From positions 1 to 64,000 of the forward strand of contig JANQFG010000058.1 in NCBI GenBank assembly GCA_028277985.1: 64,000 nt of DNA, read 5' to 3'. The notes beneath the pieces were generated by a model. That model saw only the letters and a list, made by a program, of their open reading frames with translations. It did not search any database and was not told the origin of the DNA. The translations under genes and the position numbers were made by a program. Within the stretch, counting starts at the first letter, position 1. Each line of letters begins with the position of its first letter. This DNA comes from a bacterium. Its GTDB lineage: Bacteria; Desulfobacterota; DSWW01. This document shows, one piece after another, positions 33,402-42,579 of the stretch.

Positions 33402-35157
33402 GAGTCGCGTGTCAAAGACGCCCCAAGAAGTTGCCTTGTGCTCCAAGGAGGACGATGACTGGGCGTCCATCTCCTGGGCATCGTATGGGGAGAGGGTTGA
33501 TCGGTTTGCCAGGGGATTGATCGCTGCGGGTGTGGGCAAAGGCGACAAGGTTGCACTGATCGGCTCCAACACCCCGGAGTGGTTCATTGCGGATATGGCG
33601 ATCATGACGATGGGTGCCGTGTCCGTGCCCGTTTATGCGACCAACAGCGGAGATCAGATCTGTTACATCCTGAATCACTCGGAAAGCAAGGTATTTATCG
33701 TAGAGGAGGTCGGCTACTTTCAAAGGATCGAGAGCCTGCTAGAAAAGGTGCCTCAGCTCGAGCGGGTAGTTCTCTTGAGCGGAGATGCGCCTCCGGGGGA
33801 AAGCATCCTCATCGATTCTGATGGTTTCGCAGAAACAGGGAAAGAGGTTTCGGAAGAAGATCTGAAACAGGTTCGGGATGCTGTGACCCCGGACTCCGCT
33901 TCGACCTTCATCTACACCTCGGGGACAACCGGTCCACCCAAGGCCGTCATACTCACGCATAAGAACAGTGTTGCGGCTGCAAAGAACGTGCACCTGACAA
34001 CGGAGATGAGCGCCAAGGAGAAGATCTCCTGCTCCTACCTGTCACTTGCCCACGTGGCGGAAAGGTGCGTAAACCTGTTGTCCCCTCTGCTGGATGGAAG
34101 AACTGTGTATTTCATGGGCGGGTACGAGAAGTTCGCCGAGTACCTGACGGAAATCCGTCCTACGATGTGGTTGGGCGTGCCGCGGGTCTGGGAGAAACTG
34201 TACGAAGGCGTGATGGGCAATCGAGCTACCATGTCCCCCCGAAAGCAGAGGATCTTTGATTGGGCGCTGCGGATGGGCGGTGAATGCAATTGGGCCATGT
34301 ACGACGGAACAAGGATATCTCCTCTGTTGAAGATGAAACACGCAGTCGCTCGTCGCCTGGTGATCGATAAGGTGCGGGCCGCCCTGGGTTTGAATCGCAC
34401 AGAGATCTTTGTTACCGGCGGGGCCCCGACGTCGAAAGAGATCCTGGATTTCTTCATGTCCCTGGGCATCTGGCTGCAGGATGTGTACGGGCAGACAGAG
34501 GGGCACGGAACCACCAGCTTCGCGACCAAGGATGCCATTCATTTCGGTTCCGCCGGAAAGCCGTACCCCCTGGTTGAGGTTCGTATCGCGGATGACGGCG
34601 AGATCTTGGTGCGGGGAGACAGCGTCTCGCCCGGATACTACAAGGACCCGAAACTGACGGAAGAGACCTTCCGAGACGGCTGGCTTCATTCCGGGGACCT
34701 CGGAAACCTTGACGAAAATGGGTTCCTTTGGATCACGGGTCGCAAGAAGGACATCATCATCACCTCGGGTGGCAAGAATATCACACCCTCGAAGATCGAG
34801 ACCGCGCTCATGGGCTTTCCGTTAATCGAGCACGCGGTTGTCGTGGGCGACGGCAAGAAGTTCCTTGGTGCCCTGCTCACACTCAGCGAAGAAGAAGCGA
34901 GAAAGACGTGTGAAGACCACGGGAGCGAAGGCAAGGGTCTCGAGGGTTTGATTGTGGACCCGGCAGTCACGAAACAGGTTGAGCAGCATGTGACCGAAGT
35001 AAACGCGAAGCTCTCACGGGTAGAGCAGATAAAGAAATACACGCTTCTGCCAAGAACCTTTTCTATTGAGAGTGGGGAGCTTACACACATCCTGAAGATA
35101 AAGCGCAATGTGGTTCAGAAGACCTATGCGAACGAAATCGAGACCATGTATTCATAA
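33373..35157 (+). CDS. AMP-forming long-chain acyl-CoA synthetase
   Basis: From ATG 33373 (GGAA 6 bases upstream; ATG 33361 is possible) it has 594 residues, usual for bacterial FACL. Motifs: TFIYTSGTTGPPKAVILTHK (P-loop), QDVYGQTEGHGTTS, WLHSGDLGNLDENGFLWITG, GRKKDIIITSGGKNI, and the C-terminal ELTHILKIKRNVV with the acyl-adenylate Lys. It would activate the free carboxylate of the pathway substrate as a CoA thioester with ATP. It overlaps the preceding gene by 29 bases, so translation is coupled. Confidence 0.94.
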   Translation: MGETITKLFESRVSKTPQEVALCSKEDDDWASISWASYGERVDRFARGLIAAGVGKGDKVALIGSNTPEWFIADMAIMTMGAVSVPVYATNSGDQICYILNHSESKVFIVEEVGYFQRIESLLEKVPQLERVVLLSGDAPPGESILIDSDGFAETGKEVSEEDLKQVRDAVTPDSASTFIYTSGTTGPPKAVILTHKNSVAAAKNVHLTTEMSAKEKISCSYLSLAHVAERCVNLLSPLLDGRTVYFMGGYEKFAEYLTEIRPTMWLGVPRVWEKLYEGVMGNRATMSPRKQRIFDWALRMGGECNWAMYDGTRISPLLKMKHAVARRLVIDKVRAALGLNRTEIFVTGGAPTSKEILDFFMSLGIWLQDVYGQTEGHGTTSFATKDAIHFGSAGKPYPLVEVRIADDGEILVRGDSVSPGYYKDPKLTEETFRDGWLHSGDLGNLDENGFLWITGRKKDIIITSGGKNITPSKIETALMGFPLIEHAVVVGDGKKFLGALLTLSEEEARKTCEDHGSEGKGLEGLIVDPAVTKQVEQHVTEVNAKLSRVEQIKKYTLLPRTFSIESGELTHILKIKRNVVQKTYANEIETMYS

Positions 35158-35193
35158 ACGAGTAAAGGGAATGACTCGGGAAGGAGGCATTCG

Positions 35194-35652
35194 GTGGCCA
35201 ATATGGAGATGACGGGAAAAAAGATAGCCGACGGGGAGTTCCCCGTGGAGAGAGGGAAGATCCGGGAATTCGCGAGCGCGATCTGTGACCCGAACCCGGT
35301 GTACAGGGATCGGGAATATGCGAGAGGTAAGGGATTCAAGGACGTTCTCATGCCCATAACCTTTCCGGGCACCTTCACGTTCTATCTTGGGTCGGAAAAC
35401 GCGGTCATGGAGATGATGGAAACGCTGGACATGGATGCGGGCAAGAGCGTTCACGGCAGCTTTGAAGTGATCTACGAAAGGCCTGTCTGTGCAGGGGAAC
35501 CGCTGAGGATGGAAGTCGTGGTCGGCAGGATCTACCAGAAGGAGGGGAAACGCGGGGGTGCGATGACCTTCGTAGAAATGGATATCCGTTTCTACGATGC
35601 AGAGGACAAACTTGCGCTCACGGTCCGAAACGAGTTCATCGAGAGAGGCTAA
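35194..35652 (+). CDS. MaoC-like hot-dog protein, non-catalytic half
   Basis: AAGGAGG 6 bases before GTG 35194 fixes the start; 152 residues. The fold is MaoC dehydratase N-terminal type (FASAICDPNPVYRDREYARG), where the hydratase signature normally ends in His; here Tyr takes the His place. The next gene has the intact signature. Heteromeric (R)-hydratases such as HadAB or ChsH1-ChsH2 combine one structural and one catalytic subunit, which these two probably form (inference). Confidence 0.84.
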   Translation: MANMEMTGKKIADGEFPVERGKIREFASAICDPNPVYRDREYARGKGFKDVLMPITFPGTFTFYLGSENAVMEMMETLDMDAGKSVHGSFEVIYERPVCAGEPLRMEVVVGRIYQKEGKRGGAMTFVEMDIRFYDAEDKLALTVRNEFIERG

Positions 35653-35662
35653 GGAGCACGTT

Positions 35663-36094
35663 ATGGGAGAAGCCGCACGATACTTCGAAGATGTGAAGGA
35701 ACAAGAGGAGCTTCCTTCTATCGAAATCACCGTGACCCGGACACACATCGTCAAATTCGCAGGCGCAGGAGGGGATTTCAACCCGATTCATCATGACGAG
35801 GAATATGCCAAGTCTCTGGGACTTCCCTCGGTCTTTGCCATGGGTCTCATGCACGGAGGATTTCTGTCAAGAGTCGTAACCGAGTGGGCCGGTGACGGAA
35901 ATGTGAAGCGATACAAGATCCGGTTCGCAGGCATTGTCTGGCCGAACGACACCCTCACGTGCAAAGGCCGGACGGTTCGAAAATACCAGGAAGGCGGAGA
36001 GAACCTCGTAGATTGCGAGCTGGCTGTCGTGACGCAGAATGGTGAGAATGCGATCGTAGGCGAGGCTACGGTTTCACTGCCCGGAAAGGGCTGA
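35663..36094 (+). CDS. MaoC-like enoyl-CoA hydratase, catalytic half
   Basis: The ATG at 35663 follows AAGGAG by 7 bases; 143 residues. The hydratase signature AGAGGDFNPIHHDEEYAK carries the Asp and His of (R)-specific enoyl-CoA hydratases, and VFAMGLMHGGFLSR follows as in the family. It would hydrate the 2-enoyl-CoA made by the acyl-CoA dehydrogenase encoded 20 bases downstream. It is paired with the upstream half lacking the His. Confidence 0.9.
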   Translation: MGEAARYFEDVKEQEELPSIEITVTRTHIVKFAGAGGDFNPIHHDEEYAKSLGLPSVFAMGLMHGGFLSRVVTEWAGDGNVKRYKIRFAGIVWPNDTLTCKGRTVRKYQEGGENLVDCELAVVTQNGENAIVGEATVSLPGKG

Positions 36095-36113
36095 ACAAAG
36101 AGGAGGTCGATCC

Positions 36114-37259
36114 ATGGACTTCAGTTTCACGGAAGAGCAAATCATGTTTCGCGACTCGGTGGAAAAATTCGCACAGAAGGAGATCGCCCCGGGCGTGGAC
36201 GAACGGGAGAGAAAGGCGGAATTCTCGTATGAAGTATGGAAGAAGATGGCGGATTTTGGCCTCGCCGGGCTTACCATTCCGGCGGATTACGGCGGTGGCG
36301 GTGCGGACGCGCTCACAACCGTCCTTGCCATGGAAGCCTTTGCAAGGGGCAGCAGGGATATGTCCATCTGTGTTGTCTGGGGCTCTCACCTTCTTCTGGC
36401 CGCCATGCCGATCGCGGACCTCGGCACGGAAGAACAGAAGAAGAAGTATCTGCCCAAGATGGCCTCCGGAGAGTGGATCGGGGCCATGGCGTTGACCGAA
36501 CCGGATGCAGGCACGGATGCGACGTCCCTGAGGACGACGGCGAAGAAGGATGGAAATCATTACCTGCTGAACGGGAACAAGACCTATATTTCAAACGCTC
36601 CCATCGCAGATGTGCTCACTACCTTCGCATCCGTAGACCTCGCCAAGAGGGCCCAGGGGTTGACCTTGTTCATCGTGGAGACGGATTCGCCGGGGCTTAC
36701 GCTCGGGAAGCCTCTGGAGAAGTATGAATCCCATTCTTCGCCAACAGGGGAGATCTTCTTTGAAGATTGCAAGGTCCCGGTTGAGAACCTCCTGGGCGGT
36801 GAGGGGGAGGGGTTCCACGCCATGGTTCACTCGCTGGGATGGGAACGCATCGCTTTCGCTCCTTTTGTGGGATTGATGGAAGCGGACCTGAACAGCTGCA
36901 TCGAGTACGCGAAAGAGAGGAAGCAGTTCGGCAAGCCCATCGGCAAGTTCCAGCTTGTGCAGGCCATGCTCTCGGAGATCAAGATGGACCTCGAGGCTTC
37001 GCGATATCTGGCTTACAACCTGGCCTGGAAGAAAGACCAGAATGAATGGATTGGAATGGATGCTGCCATTGTGAAGACCTTCATCACCGAGGCCTATGAG
37101 CGGTCGGCACAAAAGGCGGTCCAGATATTCGGAGGCAATGGGTGCATGCGCGAATACCCGATTGGCCGAAGCCTGTGGGCAGGGAAGATGGCCACCATTG
37201 GTGGAGGAACGTCACAGATTCAGCGGACGATCATCGGAAGGATGCTGACCGGGCTGTGA
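36114..37259 (+). CDS. Acyl-CoA dehydrogenase of the isovaleryl/long-chain type
   Basis: A 381-residue ACAD: WIGAMALTEPDAGTDATSLR, LNGNKTYISNAP, GFHAMVHSLGWERIAFAP, RKQFGKPIGKFQLVQ, FGGNGCMREYPIGR. The MCAD-type Glu is Gly here (IGGGTSQIQR), but E244 in LGWERIAFA matches the Glu of isovaleryl-CoA and long-chain dehydrogenases, so it should be active. It contrasts with the Asp-type enzyme at 7761. Introduces the 2,3-double bond before the MaoC pair acts. Electrons would go to ETF, not encoded here. Confidence 0.94.
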   Translation: MDFSFTEEQIMFRDSVEKFAQKEIAPGVDERERKAEFSYEVWKKMADFGLAGLTIPADYGGGGADALTTVLAMEAFARGSRDMSICVVWGSHLLLAAMPIADLGTEEQKKKYLPKMASGEWIGAMALTEPDAGTDATSLRTTAKKDGNHYLLNGNKTYISNAPIADVLTTFASVDLAKRAQGLTLFIVETDSPGLTLGKPLEKYESHSSPTGEIFFEDCKVPVENLLGGEGEGFHAMVHSLGWERIAFAPFVGLMEADLNSCIEYAKERKQFGKPIGKFQLVQAMLSEIKMDLEASRYLAYNLAWKKDQNEWIGMDAAIVKTFITEAYERSAQKAVQIFGGNGCMREYPIGRSLWAGKMATIGGGTSQIQRTIIGRMLTGL

Positions 37260-37323
37260 TGTGACGCAAGGCGATTCGGACGCAGGTACTATCCGCGGAC
37301 AGGTTGAAAGGAGGACGGAATCG

Positions 37324-38508
37324 ATGGAAACGATTCGAGGAAAGGCGGCAATCGTGGGGATCGGGGAGGTCCCGACCGGACACTTTCCGGAGCGGTCCTA
37401 CATCGAGGCCGCGGTGGGTGTTGCCGAAATGGCGATCAGGGATGCAGGGATACCCAAGGAGGAGATCGACACGGTCATACCGATCGGCGTGTTGGCCAAT
37501 CCGCTGGACAACGCGAACATGGTCTGCTCGTGGATGATTGAAGAACTGGGGATGGGCAAGACGGCCAAGAGCAACTTCCAGGTCATGTCCGGGGGGTCGA
37601 GTTCCGCCAGTTCCCTCAAGGTCGCGATTTCGCTCGTCCTCACGGGATTCTCCAAGGCCGTCCTGGTGGTGCACTGCGATCGCTTTGGAACCGGGGTGGA
37701 TCTGTCCTCTGCACTCACTATGTTTGCAAAGGCATCGATCAACCAGGAATACGAAGCCCCTTACGGATTCAGCCAACTCGCCCTTGCAGGTTTCCTTCAA
37801 CAGCGATACATGTACGAAACCGGGGCAACGGAGAGACAGATTGCTGCCGTTGTCGAGTCCCTTCGAAAATGGGCTGCCCTGAATCCGAACGCCATGCTGA
37901 GGAAGCCCAGGACTGCGGACGAAGTGCTGGCGTCCAAGATGATCTCGTCCCCCGTGAGAAAGCGAATGATGAACATCCTTGCAGACGGTGCGGCAGCATA
38001 CATTGTAACCACCGCTGAAAGGGCAAGGGACCTGACCGACACGCCGGCCTATGTCCTCGGGCTGGGATCCAGGTGTACGAATTTCACAGTAACCCAGCAA
38101 CCCCAGAGTTTCTTCGACGCCTGGGGACCGGCAGCGGATGAAGCATACGAAATGGCGGGTGTGAGGCCGGAAGATGTGGATGTTGCGGAGATCTACGACG
38201 CCTTTCCCACCTTCATCCTTATTTCGATGGAGATTCTTCGCCTGTGCAAGAGAGGAGAAGCGGGCAAGCTCGTGGAGGAAGGGCACACCTCTCCCGGAGG
38301 CAAGCTGCCCGTCTCAACGAACGGGGCCATGATGGCCCAGGGCCACACAGGCGCTGGCGGGGGGATCGCCATTCTGGTGGAAGCGGCCCGTCAAATCATG
38401 GGCAAGGCAGGGGAACGACAGGTCAAGGATGCAAAAATCGCCATAGAAACAGCGTCCGGAGGTGTGGGGATGGACTTTCACGTCGGAATCCTGGGCTCGG
38501 AGGGCTAG
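37324..38508 (+). CDS. Thiolase-like protein (Ltp2/SCPx type) lacking the nucleophilic Cys
   Basis: From ATG 37324 (GGAGG upstream) it has 394 residues with thiolase-fold marks AAIVGIGEVPTGHFP, AEIYDAFPTFILI and the GHTGAGG segment with His. Where thiolases have the acylated Cys (VNxxCxSG) it reads VMSGGSSS (residues 87-94), so Claisen-type thiolysis is not expected. Ltp2 of steroid side-chain degradation also lacks thiolase Cys residues and is an aldol-lyase acting with a DUF35 partner; the next gene is DUF35. A retro-aldol cleavage of a tertiary or branched 3-hydroxyacyl-CoA is therefore plausible. Confidence 0.86.
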   Translation: METIRGKAAIVGIGEVPTGHFPERSYIEAAVGVAEMAIRDAGIPKEEIDTVIPIGVLANPLDNANMVCSWMIEELGMGKTAKSNFQVMSGGSSSASSLKVAISLVLTGFSKAVLVVHCDRFGTGVDLSSALTMFAKASINQEYEAPYGFSQLALAGFLQQRYMYETGATERQIAAVVESLRKWAALNPNAMLRKPRTADEVLASKMISSPVRKRMMNILADGAAAYIVTTAERARDLTDTPAYVLGLGSRCTNFTVTQQPQSFFDAWGPAADEAYEMAGVRPEDVDVAEIYDAFPTFILISMEILRLCKRGEAGKLVEEGHTSPGGKLPVSTNGAMMAQGHTGAGGGIAILVEAARQIMGKAGERQVKDAKIAIETASGGVGMDFHVGILGSEG

Positions 38509-38512
38509 GAAA

Positions 38513-38926
38513 ATGAGCGAATACAAGAAGCCACTTCCTTTGATAACCGAGTTGAGCAAGGTCTTCTACGATGGCTGTAAGGAAGAGAAGCTCCTGTACC
38601 AGCAATGCAAGGACTGCGACGAAGTCGTCTTCTTCCCGAAGCAGCTGTGCTCCAACTGCATGGGCCACAATCTGGAATGGAAGGAGTCAAAGGGAAAGGG
38701 AAAGATACACACGTTCACCGTGACCTACGATTCGGCCCCTCCGGAGTTTGCAGCCGATTGCCCTTATTCGCTTGCGATTATCAACCTGGACGAGGGGTTC
38801 AGCATGATGAGCAACATCGTAGAGTGTGACCTGGAGAAGATCACCTGCGACATGCCGGTCGAGGTCGTTTTTGAGCCGATCACGCCTGAGATCACCCTGC
38901 CAAGATTCAGGCCCGCCAGGGGATAA
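38513..38926 (+). CDS. DUF35 OB-fold zinc-ribbon protein, partner of the thiolase-like protein
   Basis: A 137-residue protein with the rubredoxin-like zinc ribbon CKDCDEVVFFPKQLCSNC and an OB-fold of about 80 residues (GKIHTFTVTYDSAPPEF, YSLAIINLDEGFSMMSN). DUF35 proteins form complexes with thiolase-like enzymes and supply part of the acyl-CoA site. It starts 4 bases after the thiolase-like stop, consistent with equal production. The open frame extends upstream, but ATG 38513 begins the conserved part. Confidence 0.9.
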   Translation: MSEYKKPLPLITELSKVFYDGCKEEKLLYQQCKDCDEVVFFPKQLCSNCMGHNLEWKESKGKGKIHTFTVTYDSAPPEFAADCPYSLAIINLDEGFSMMSNIVECDLEKITCDMPVEVVFEPITPEITLPRFRPARG

Positions 38927-38956
38927 ACAGATATCCGTGAAGGGCAGGAGGTGAGC

Positions 38957-40327
38957 ATGGCCAAGAAGAAGGCAGAAAAGCGGGATGTGAGCGCCATATT
39001 CGAACCGATCATGATCGGGAATGTGGAGATCAAGAACCGGATCGCCATGGCTCCGATGAACATGAACTATACGGCCCCCAACCGCTACGTGAGCAGACAG
39101 CAGATGGCCTACTATGCGGCCAGGGCGAAAGGGGGGACAGGGCTGATCATTACGGAAGGCATATGGGCCTCCGAGAGGTCGGGAGACACCTACAGAAAGT
39201 ACAATAACCTGTCTCTTGCCAACGAGCTCTATGTTCCTCTCATGTCCGAGTTGGTCCAGCACGTCCATGCCTTCGGCGCGAAGTTCTTTGCCCAGCTCGC
39301 AATCAGCCCGGGACGGCAGGGCAGCAGCGAACTGACAGGCGTCAAGCCTGTCTCCGCCTCGGCGATTCCCTACATGTCATACCCGGAGCATCAAATCAAC
39401 AACCTCGATCCTCGTGAAATGGCGCGGGCCATGGGATATCAGGGCCCCATTCCGGATACAGACGATATTGACGAACTCATGGACTTTGCGAGGAGCATAC
39501 CCGGTACGCACATGGGGGGCGAAACACCCAGAGAAATCACCGTCGGGGAGATTCAGGAACTCGTTCACGATTTGGGTACGGCAGCCAAGCTTGCAAAAAG
39601 GTCCGGTTTCGATGGTATCGAGATTCACGCACCCCACGGATATCTGATCCACTCTTTCTTCGCCCTCCGATCGAACAAGAGGACGGATGAATACGGAGGG
39701 AGCTTTGAAAACCGGATCCGGATTCTGCTGGAGTGCATTCACTCGTGCAGAAAGACGGTCGGCCCGGACTACGCTGTGGGCGTAAGGATCAGTGCGTCGG
39801 ACAATCTGCCCGAAGGATTTGACCCGGCTTTTGCCGCGCGGGTGGCCAAACGCTGCGAAGAGGAAGGGGCCGACTTCATTCATCTCTCGGACGGGTCCTA
39901 CGAAAAGATGAATGATTTCCTTCCCAACAAGGAAGGGCAGGTGATGCCGAAGTCCGCGATCGTCAAAAAAGGGTTGAAGATTCCACTGATCTGCCCTTCC
40001 GTGCATGAGGTTGAGAATGTGTTGGATGTGCTGGAGACCGGCAAGGCGGACATGGTCTCCCAGGGGCGTCAGCAGATTGCGGATCCCGACTGGGTCAACA
40101 AGGTTCAGGAGGGGAGGGAAAAGGAGATCATCAAGTGTACGCGATGCAACATCGGGTGTATCACGCGGTTTGCTATAGCGCTTCCCTGTAGATGTATCTT
40201 GAATCCGATCGTGGGCGACGAGCAGTTCATGGATGAATACATGAAGCGGCCGACTTTGCCCATCAAGAAGCGACCCTGGCAGATCGTCAAGGAAATCGGC
40301 AAGGAGCCCAGCACACCGGTAGAGTAA
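38957..40327 (+). CDS. Fe-S old-yellow-enzyme protein, dienoyl-CoA-reductase-like (copy 1)
   Basis: GGAGG 5 bases upstream selects ATG 38957; 456 residues. OYE barrel: FEPIMIGNVEIKNRIAMAPM, FDGIEIHAPHGYLIHSFF, NKRTDEYGGSFENRIRIL. A C-terminal CTRCNIGC and a fourth Cys 11 residues later match the 4Fe-4S site of 2,4-dienoyl-CoA reductase, but the FAD and NAD(P)H domains (about 250 more residues in FadH) are missing; the protein ends PIKKRPWQIVKEIGKE. Electrons must come from another protein. About 30 residues are inserted around 150-180 (YMSYPEHQINNLDPREMAR) relative to usual OYEs. Confidence 0.92.
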   Translation: MAKKKAEKRDVSAIFEPIMIGNVEIKNRIAMAPMNMNYTAPNRYVSRQQMAYYAARAKGGTGLIITEGIWASERSGDTYRKYNNLSLANELYVPLMSELVQHVHAFGAKFFAQLAISPGRQGSSELTGVKPVSASAIPYMSYPEHQINNLDPREMARAMGYQGPIPDTDDIDELMDFARSIPGTHMGGETPREITVGEIQELVHDLGTAAKLAKRSGFDGIEIHAPHGYLIHSFFALRSNKRTDEYGGSFENRIRILLECIHSCRKTVGPDYAVGVRISASDNLPEGFDPAFAARVAKRCEEEGADFIHLSDGSYEKMNDFLPNKEGQVMPKSAIVKKGLKIPLICPSVHEVENVLDVLETGKADMVSQGRQQIADPDWVNKVQEGREKEIIKCTRCNIGCITRFAIALPCRCILNPIVGDEQFMDEYMKRPTLPIKKRPWQIVKEIGKEPSTPVE

Positions 40328-40379
40328 TCAGGTGAGATTTGAACCGTCTCATTGGACACTAGCAGAAGGAGCAAAGAAG

Positions 40380-41753
40380 ATGGGAAAGAAGAAGACAGAG
40401 AAACTGGACGTGAGCCCCATATTCAAGCCGATCAAGATCGGGAATGTGGAGATCAAGAACCGGATTGCCATGGCCCCGATGAACATGAACTTCACGGGCC
40501 CGAACCGATATGTGAGCCGTCAGCAGATGGCCTATTATGCGGCGAGGGCAAAAGGGGGAACCGGGCTGATCATCATGGAAGCCGCCATGGCTTCCGAAAT
40601 GGCCATCTCGGATACGTACAGGAAATACAACAACGCCTGCCTCTCGAGTGAGATCTACGTGCCGTTGATGGCGGAACTCGTGGAGCACGTGCACTCTTTC
40701 GGCGCCAAGTTCTTTGTCCAACTTGCCGTCAATGCAGGCAGGCAGGGCACGAGCGAGGCCGGCGCCTGTCAGCCCGTTTCGGCGTCGCCGATACCCTGGA
40801 AGGGATTTCCCGAATATATGATCAACAACTTTGAGCCGAGACAGCTCGCCCGTGCCTGCGGATACCAGGGAAAGATTCCTGAGTTTGATGACCATGAGGA
40901 ATTGATGGATTTCGCCCGGAAGATCCCGGGTGTACATCTGGGGGGAGAAACCCCGCGTGAGATTACCGTTGAGGAGATCAAGGCACAATTAGCCGATCTT
41001 GGGCAGTCTGCCAAGAATGCAAAGCGGGCCGGTTTTGACGGTATCGAGATTCATGCGCCTCACGGGTACCTGATGCACTCCTTCTTCTCACCCAGAAGCA
41101 ACAAGCGGACCGATGAGTACGGGGGGACTTTTGAAAACCGGATCAGGATCGTACTCGAGGCGATTCATGCCTGCAGGAAGAAGGTGGGGCCGGATTACGT
41201 TGTGGGCGTAAGAATCAGCGCCTCAGAGAATCTCCCCGAGGGATTCGACCCGGAATACGCCAGAAGAATCGCAAAACGATGTGAGGAAGAAGGGGCGGAT
41301 TACATTCATCTTTCTGATGGATCCTATGAAAAGATGAACGATTTCCTCCCGGACAAGGAAGGGCAGGTGATGCCCAAGGCAGCCATCATCAAGAAGGGGC
41401 TGAAGATCCCCTTGATTTGCCCCTCGGTTCACAACCCAGAGAACATCGTCGACGTCCTCACGACAGGGAAGGCGGACATGGTCTCCCAGGGACGTCAGCA
41501 GATCGCGGATCCCGAATGGGTGAACAAGGTACAGGCGGGCAAGTTCAAAGACATCATCAAATGCACGCGCTGCAACATCGGATGCTTAACGCGATTCGTG
41601 CTGGCCCTGCCGGGAAGATGCATCCTGAACCCGACCGTGGGGCAGGAGCAGTGGATGGATGAATACATGAAGCGGCCGATTCTCCCCATAAAGAAGCGGG
41701 CCTGGCAGATCATGAAGGAGATCGGTAAAGAACCTAGTGTCCCGGTGGAATAG
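40380..41753 (+). CDS. Fe-S old-yellow-enzyme protein, dienoyl-CoA-reductase-like (copy 2)
   Basis: Tandem duplicate of the previous gene (457 residues, ATG 40380 after AAGGAG). Barrel motifs and the C-terminal cluster CTRCNIGC plus a fourth Cys 11 residues on are kept, as is the tail PIKKRAWQIMKEIGKE. The two differ in the substrate-side region: ITEGIWASERSGDTY versus IMEAAMASEMAISDTY, and SYPEHQINN versus GFPEYMINN. This suggests a heteromer or two successive reductions on different positions of one substrate. Confidence 0.92.
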   Translation: MGKKKTEKLDVSPIFKPIKIGNVEIKNRIAMAPMNMNFTGPNRYVSRQQMAYYAARAKGGTGLIIMEAAMASEMAISDTYRKYNNACLSSEIYVPLMAELVEHVHSFGAKFFVQLAVNAGRQGTSEAGACQPVSASPIPWKGFPEYMINNFEPRQLARACGYQGKIPEFDDHEELMDFARKIPGVHLGGETPREITVEEIKAQLADLGQSAKNAKRAGFDGIEIHAPHGYLMHSFFSPRSNKRTDEYGGTFENRIRIVLEAIHACRKKVGPDYVVGVRISASENLPEGFDPEYARRIAKRCEEEGADYIHLSDGSYEKMNDFLPDKEGQVMPKAAIIKKGLKIPLICPSVHNPENIVDVLTTGKADMVSQGRQQIADPEWVNKVQAGKFKDIIKCTRCNIGCLTRFVLALPGRCILNPTVGQEQWMDEYMKRPILPIKKRAWQIMKEIGKEPSVPVE

Positions 41754-41772
41754 CTTGGGAGAGGTGAGGGGC

Positions 41773-42579
41773 ATGAGCCGAGACGATTTGTTGAGGGTCG
41801 ATCAGGAAGGTCCCGTTACATGGCTGACCATCAACCGGCCGGAGAAACGAAACGCTCTGACCGCGGCCTTCTTTTCGAAACTGGCCGAAGTCATGCTCGA
41901 GGTGGATTCGGATCCCGCTGTTCGTGTGGTGGTTATCAGAGGGGAGGGCAAGTGCTTTACGGTGGGAATGGACATGAATGAGGCATCCAGCCTGGCGCTG
42001 GATAGCTCTGCAGCGGGACGGGAGGAGCTCCGAAAACATGTCCTCGACCTTCAGGAGACCATCAACACCATTGAAAGATGTTCCAAGCCTGTCATAGCAG
42101 CCGTACACGGCTATTGTCTCGGCGGCGGGATTGATATTACTACCGCATGTGACCTGCGGATCGCTTCCAAGGATGCGGTCTTCTCCATTCGTGAGACAAA
42201 GGTCGCCATCATTGCAGACATGGGAACCCTCCAGCGGATGCCAGCGATTATCGGGCAGGGATGGTTCCGGGACCTGGCACTGACCGGAAGGGACTTCTGC
42301 GCGGAGGAGGCTCTACAGATGGGTTTCGTCACCCGTATCTGCGAAACCAGGGAGGAATTGATTGACGAAGCACGGAGACTGGCAGAGGAGATATCTGCCA
42401 ACTCCCCGTTGACGGTCAGCGGAACAAAGGAGGTGATCAACTACACCCGTGATCACGGCGTGAATGCGAGCCTTCAATTTGTTGCGCAGAAGAACGCGGT
42501 GCTCCTTCACAGCGAGGACCTGACAGAGGCTGTCGGAGCATTCCTGGAAAAAAGGCGGCCTGCATTCAAGGGCAGGTAG
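41773..42579 (+). CDS. Delta3,5-Delta2,4-dienoyl-CoA isomerase-like crotonase
   Basis: The ATG at 41773 follows GAGAGGTGAGGGG; 268 residues. The three acidic residues of the ECH1 type dienoyl-CoA isomerase are all present: D121 in GGGIDITTACD, E141 in FSIRETKV and D149 in IADMGTLQRMP. The same GTLQR segment occurs in mammalian ECH1. It would shift conjugated double bonds into the position used by a dienoyl-CoA reductase, which fits the two OYE genes just upstream. Confidence 0.9.
   Translation: MSRDDLLRVDQEGPVTWLTINRPEKRNALTAAFFSKLAEVMLEVDSDPAVRVVVIRGEGKCFTVGMDMNEASSLALDSSAAGREELRKHVLDLQETINTIERCSKPVIAAVHGYCLGGGIDITTACDLRIASKDAVFSIRETKVAIIADMGTLQRMPAIIGQGWFRDLALTGRDFCAEEALQMGFVTRICETREELIDEARRLAEEISANSPLTVSGTKEVINYTRDHGVNASLQFVAQKNAVLLHSEDLTEAVGAFLEKRRPAFKGR

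Noticed and set aside
37324-38508. Assignment as a beta-ketothiolase
   Set aside because: The nucleophilic Cys is absent and a DUF35 partner follows directly, which points to the Ltp2-like group.
38957-41753. Tandem OYE genes as an assembly duplication
   Set aside because: The two copies differ throughout at protein level and have different upstream sequence, so they are true paralogues.
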